Shown here one piece after another: positions 16,658 to 18,505 of a DNA stretch of 18,505 bases. Every line of letters starts with the position of its first letter. Position 1 is the stretch's first letter. Position numbers and translations under genes: made by a program. The stretch comes from an uncultured Sediminicola sp. (GTDB taxonomy: Bacteria > Bacteroidota > Bacteroidia > Flavobacteriales > Flavobacteriaceae). The notes beneath the pieces were generated by a model, which saw only the letters and a list, made by a program, of their open reading frames with translations, did not search any database and was not told the origin of the DNA. The DNA lies in the NCBI GenBank assembly GCA_938039345.1, contig CALHVB010000036.1, positions 1-18,505 on the forward strand. Direction: 5' to 3'.

Positions 16658-17041
16658 CTAATTTGGCATCGTTATCATTTCGCACGATAAACACTTATAT
16701 TTTCTTTTCTCAAAAAAAGGGAACAATTTATAAAATATAGTTTTACGACTATAATACACCTCAGACCTTTTACTTTTACAATTAGGACAAACTATAAATT
16801 CTCCATTATCGTCTCTCGCATAATTTCGTATTTGATTATAAATTTTAAGTGCTTTTTCTTTATCTCTTGCGTATACTTCTAATTTAATACCTCCTACAGC
16901 ATTACTAACTAATGGGTCAGAGTTTATAATATTTTCATCTCGTAAAAAAACAACAATCCCTTCAGATTCTAATTTTCCTTTTATAATCTGTACATCAGCA
17001 TTATATTCAAATGCCCCTAGCTTATAAAACTCTTTACTCAT
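16658..17041 (-). CDS. DUF2007 domain protein with a C-terminal zinc ribbon
   Basis: This 127-residue protein starts with a DUF2007-type ferredoxin-like fold (residues about 4-75: FEYNADVQIIKGKLESEGI, GGIKLEVYARD). It ends with two CxxC pairs, C85/C88 and C117/C120, spaced as in a zinc ribbon. Proteins with DUF2007 are often labelled putative signal-transducing proteins, but no activity is established. Its ATG overlaps the bioF stop by 4 bases (ATGA), and bioD starts 12 bases after its stop. It is therefore translationally coupled inside the biotin operon. A link to biotin synthesis is inferred from position only. Confidence 0.75.
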   Translation of the reverse strand: MSKEFYKLGAFEYNADVQIIKGKLESEGIVVFLRDENIINSDPLVSNAVGGIKLEVYARDKEKALKIYNQIRNYARDDNGEFIVCPNCKSKRSEVYYSRKTIFYKLFPFFEKRKYKCLSCEMITMPN

Positions 17042-18192
17042 ACTTCTATATTTACTAGTTGCTTTAGCAAACTTACTATTTCTTCTTGTGTATTATAGCT
17101 ATGCAAACATATGCGTAAACGCTCTTCTTTTTTAGGTACAGTTGGCGAAAGTATTGGTTTTATATCAAACCCTTTTTCTTGTAATTTACTTGCTATTCGT
17201 TTTACTTTATCGTTACCAGATATAATACAACAATGAATGGCGGAATTACTTTCTATAAATTTATCTTCTAAACCTAATGCTACTAATTGCTCTTTAAAAA
17301 ACTGAATGTTTTGTACTAATTGCTTCCTGTTTTCTTTCCCTTCTATATTAAAAAGCAAATCATACGCAGAGCCAATTGTTGCTAATGAGTGTGGCGGCAA
17401 ACCTGTGGTATAAATAAAGCTCCTTGCAAAATTTACCAAATATTCTTTTAAAGATATACTACCCAAAATAGCTGCTCCATGGCACCCCATTCCCTTACCA
17501 TAAGTAACAATACGAGCAAAAATAGCTTGTTCTAATTTTAATTCTTGAACTAAGCCTACACCATTTTCTCCAAAAACTCCAATAGCGTGTGCTTCATCAA
17601 CTACTAAAAAAGTATTGTTTTTTACACATAGGTTCGCCATTTTTTTTAGATCTGGAGAATCGCCATCCATAGAAAAAACAGATTCTGTTACTACATATAT
17701 ATTATAATCTAAAACACCCTTAGAATGTCTAAGTACTAAAGTTTCTAAATCTTCTAAATTATTATGCTTAAACCTATATGATTTGGCATTAGACAAACGA
17801 ATACCATCCCTTATAGAGGCATGTATATATTCATCATACAAAATAATATCTCCACGTTGCGGTACAGCTTCAAAAAATCCCACATTAGCATCATAGCCCG
17901 AATTAAAAATTAAAGCCGCTTCGGTATTATGAAGTTCTCTAATCTTAGCTTCTAACTCGGTATACAACAAAGAATTTCCCGAAATTAACCTAGACCCCGT
18001 AGCACCATTTACTTTTATACCCTCTGCTATTAAATAATCGTGTGCTTTTCTAAATAGCAATTCAGACTTAGAAAACCCTAAATAATCATTTGAAGAAAAA
18101 TCTATTACAGTACTTTTTACCTGAAGCTTACGAAAGGCATTATTAGCTTTTCGCTCATCTAGTTTTTGCTGTAATTTTTTAGGCAATTCCAT
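17038..18192 (-). CDS. bioF: 8-amino-7-oxononanoate synthase
   Basis: BioF condenses a pimeloyl thioester with L-alanine to give KAPA, the first ring-carbon step of biotin synthesis. Counting from the start at 18192 (384 residues), the PLP lysine is K233 in TYGKGMGCHGA and the cofactor D199 and H202 lie in VVDEAHAIG. GATGSRLISGN and FNSGYDANVG are family motifs. An in-frame ATG at 18210 would add MHIFAV. The start at 18192 is preferred because MELPKKLQQKLDE resembles other alpha-oxoamine synthases and a -7 element overlaps those extra codons. The close relative KBL (glycine C-acetyltransferase) is less likely given bioD in the same operon. The gene heads bioF-DUF2007-bioD. Confidence 0.95.
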   Translation of the reverse strand: MELPKKLQQKLDERKANNAFRKLQVKSTVIDFSSNDYLGFSKSELLFRKAHDYLIAEGIKVNGATGSRLISGNSLLYTELEAKIRELHNTEAALIFNSGYDANVGFFEAVPQRGDIILYDEYIHASIRDGIRLSNAKSYRFKHNNLEDLETLVLRHSKGVLDYNIYVVTESVFSMDGDSPDLKKMANLCVKNNTFLVVDEAHAIGVFGENGVGLVQELKLEQAIFARIVTYGKGMGCHGAAILGSISLKEYLVNFARSFIYTTGLPPHSLATIGSAYDLLFNIEGKENRKQLVQNIQFFKEQLVALGLEDKFIESNSAIHCCIISGNDKVKRIASKLQEKGFDIKPILSPTVPKKEERLRICLHSYNTQEEIVSLLKQLVNIEV

Positions 18193-18197
18193 TACCG

Positions 18198-18205
18198 CAA
18201 AAATA
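18198..18205 (-). promoter_or_regulatory. Candidate -7 promoter element of bioF
   Basis: TATTTTTG on the minus strand is an exact TAnnTTTG match. It ends 5 bases before the ATG at 18192, so the transcript would be leaderless or nearly so. If it is used, the ATG at 18210 cannot be the start. Confidence 0.4.
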
Positions 18206-18230
18206 TGCAAAATCTCGTACCTTTATGCAC

Positions 18231-18505
18231 ATGTATGCACTGGTAGATTGTAATAATTTTTATGCGTCTTGCGAACGGGTTTTTAACCCTAGTTTGCGCA
18301 ATAAACCTATTGCTATTTTATCTAATAACGATGGTTGTGTTATATCTAGAAGTGATGAAGCAAAAACTCTTAATTTACCCATGGGCGCACCCATTTTTAA
18401 ATGGGAAAAATTCTGCAAAGCCAACAATATCCATGTTTTTTCATCTAACTACCCACTATATGGTGACATGAGTAGTAGAGTTATGACCATATTAAAGCAA
18501 TTTAG
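18231..18505 (+). CDS. umuC: UmuC, catalytic subunit of DNA polymerase V, cut by the right edge
   Basis: Ninety-one codons of a Y-family translesion polymerase are present. The N-terminus MYALVDCNNFYASCE includes the first catalytic aspartate (D6) and the steric-gate tyrosine of the FYAS motif. NNDGCVISRSDEAK and SSNYPLYGDMSSRVM match UmuC closely. An in-frame ATG at 18225 would add two residues. A -7-like TACCTTTA (18218-18225) suggests a nearly leaderless transcript from 18231. The gene diverges from bioF with only 38 bases between starts, so no umuD lies directly upstream. umuD may be downstream or elsewhere. Confidence 0.9.
   Translation, partial: MYALVDCNNFYASCERVFNPSLRNKPIAILSNNDGCVISRSDEAKTLNLPMGAPIFKWEKFCKANNIHVFSSNYPLYGDMSSRVMTILKQF

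Noticed and set aside
18262..18471. 69-codon open frame at the right edge
   Set aside because: It is another frame of umuC, whose own frame gives unmistakable family motifs.

Overview
The window looks like a chromosomal segment from a marine member of the Flavobacteriaceae (Bacteroidota). The DNA is AT-rich and most genes lack Shine-Dalgarno sequences. Several genes instead carry the Bacteroidota -7 promoter element TAnnTTTG close to the start codon. Secreted multidomain FG-GAP proteins, an SPFH/NfeD pair, an agarase-like GH16 enzyme and the biotin genes all fit this group. I cannot name the genus. I see no tRNA, rRNA, CRISPR array, insertion sequence or phage gene.

Left edge (1-3756, minus): a very large secreted protein, cut off by the window edge, joins an FG-GAP/ASPIC-UnbV (CRTAC1-like) propeller, a PKD-like module and a vanadium-haloperoxidase/PAP2 domain with all its key residues. 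recX lies divergently beside it (3845-4324, plus).

4468-5572 (minus): a small secreted protein of unknown function is followed by a lipoprotein with fibronectin-III-like modules. The lipoprotein is split by a frameshift at or near an A7 run that also reads as an in-phase slippery heptamer.

5729-7723 (minus): bioB (biotin synthase) is followed by a JmjC/cupin-like Fe(II)/2-oxoglutarate oxygenase. A 196-base divergent region rich in palindromes separates bioB from a GH16 endo-glycanase gene (7920-9137, plus). Downstream are a probable decayed small gene (9127-9356, minus) and a two-helix membrane protein (9380-9904, minus).

9986-11981 (minus): an NfeD-like protein and a flotillin form a two-gene operon of the YuaF/YuaG type.

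12043-18192: the rest of the biotin locus. bioA is followed 4 bases later by a FabF-like beta-ketoacyl-ACP synthase. bioF, a DUF2007/zinc-ribbon protein and bioD form a tightly packed operon. A GT-C (PMT/ArnT-type) membrane glycosyltransferase sits between the two blocks on the opposite strand. At the right edge, umuC (partial) diverges from bioF.

Together bioF, bioA, bioD and bioB cover the four late steps of biotin synthesis (pimeloyl thioester to KAPA to DAPA to dethiobiotin to biotin), spread over three same-strand blocks. No bioC, bioH, bioG, bioW or bioZ is visible. The embedded ketosynthase and the DUF2007 protein are the least explained parts of the locus. I found no convincing wholly new system. 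The best leads are the CRTAC1-haloperoxidase fusion, the biotin-linked ketosynthase and the frameshifted lipoprotein.
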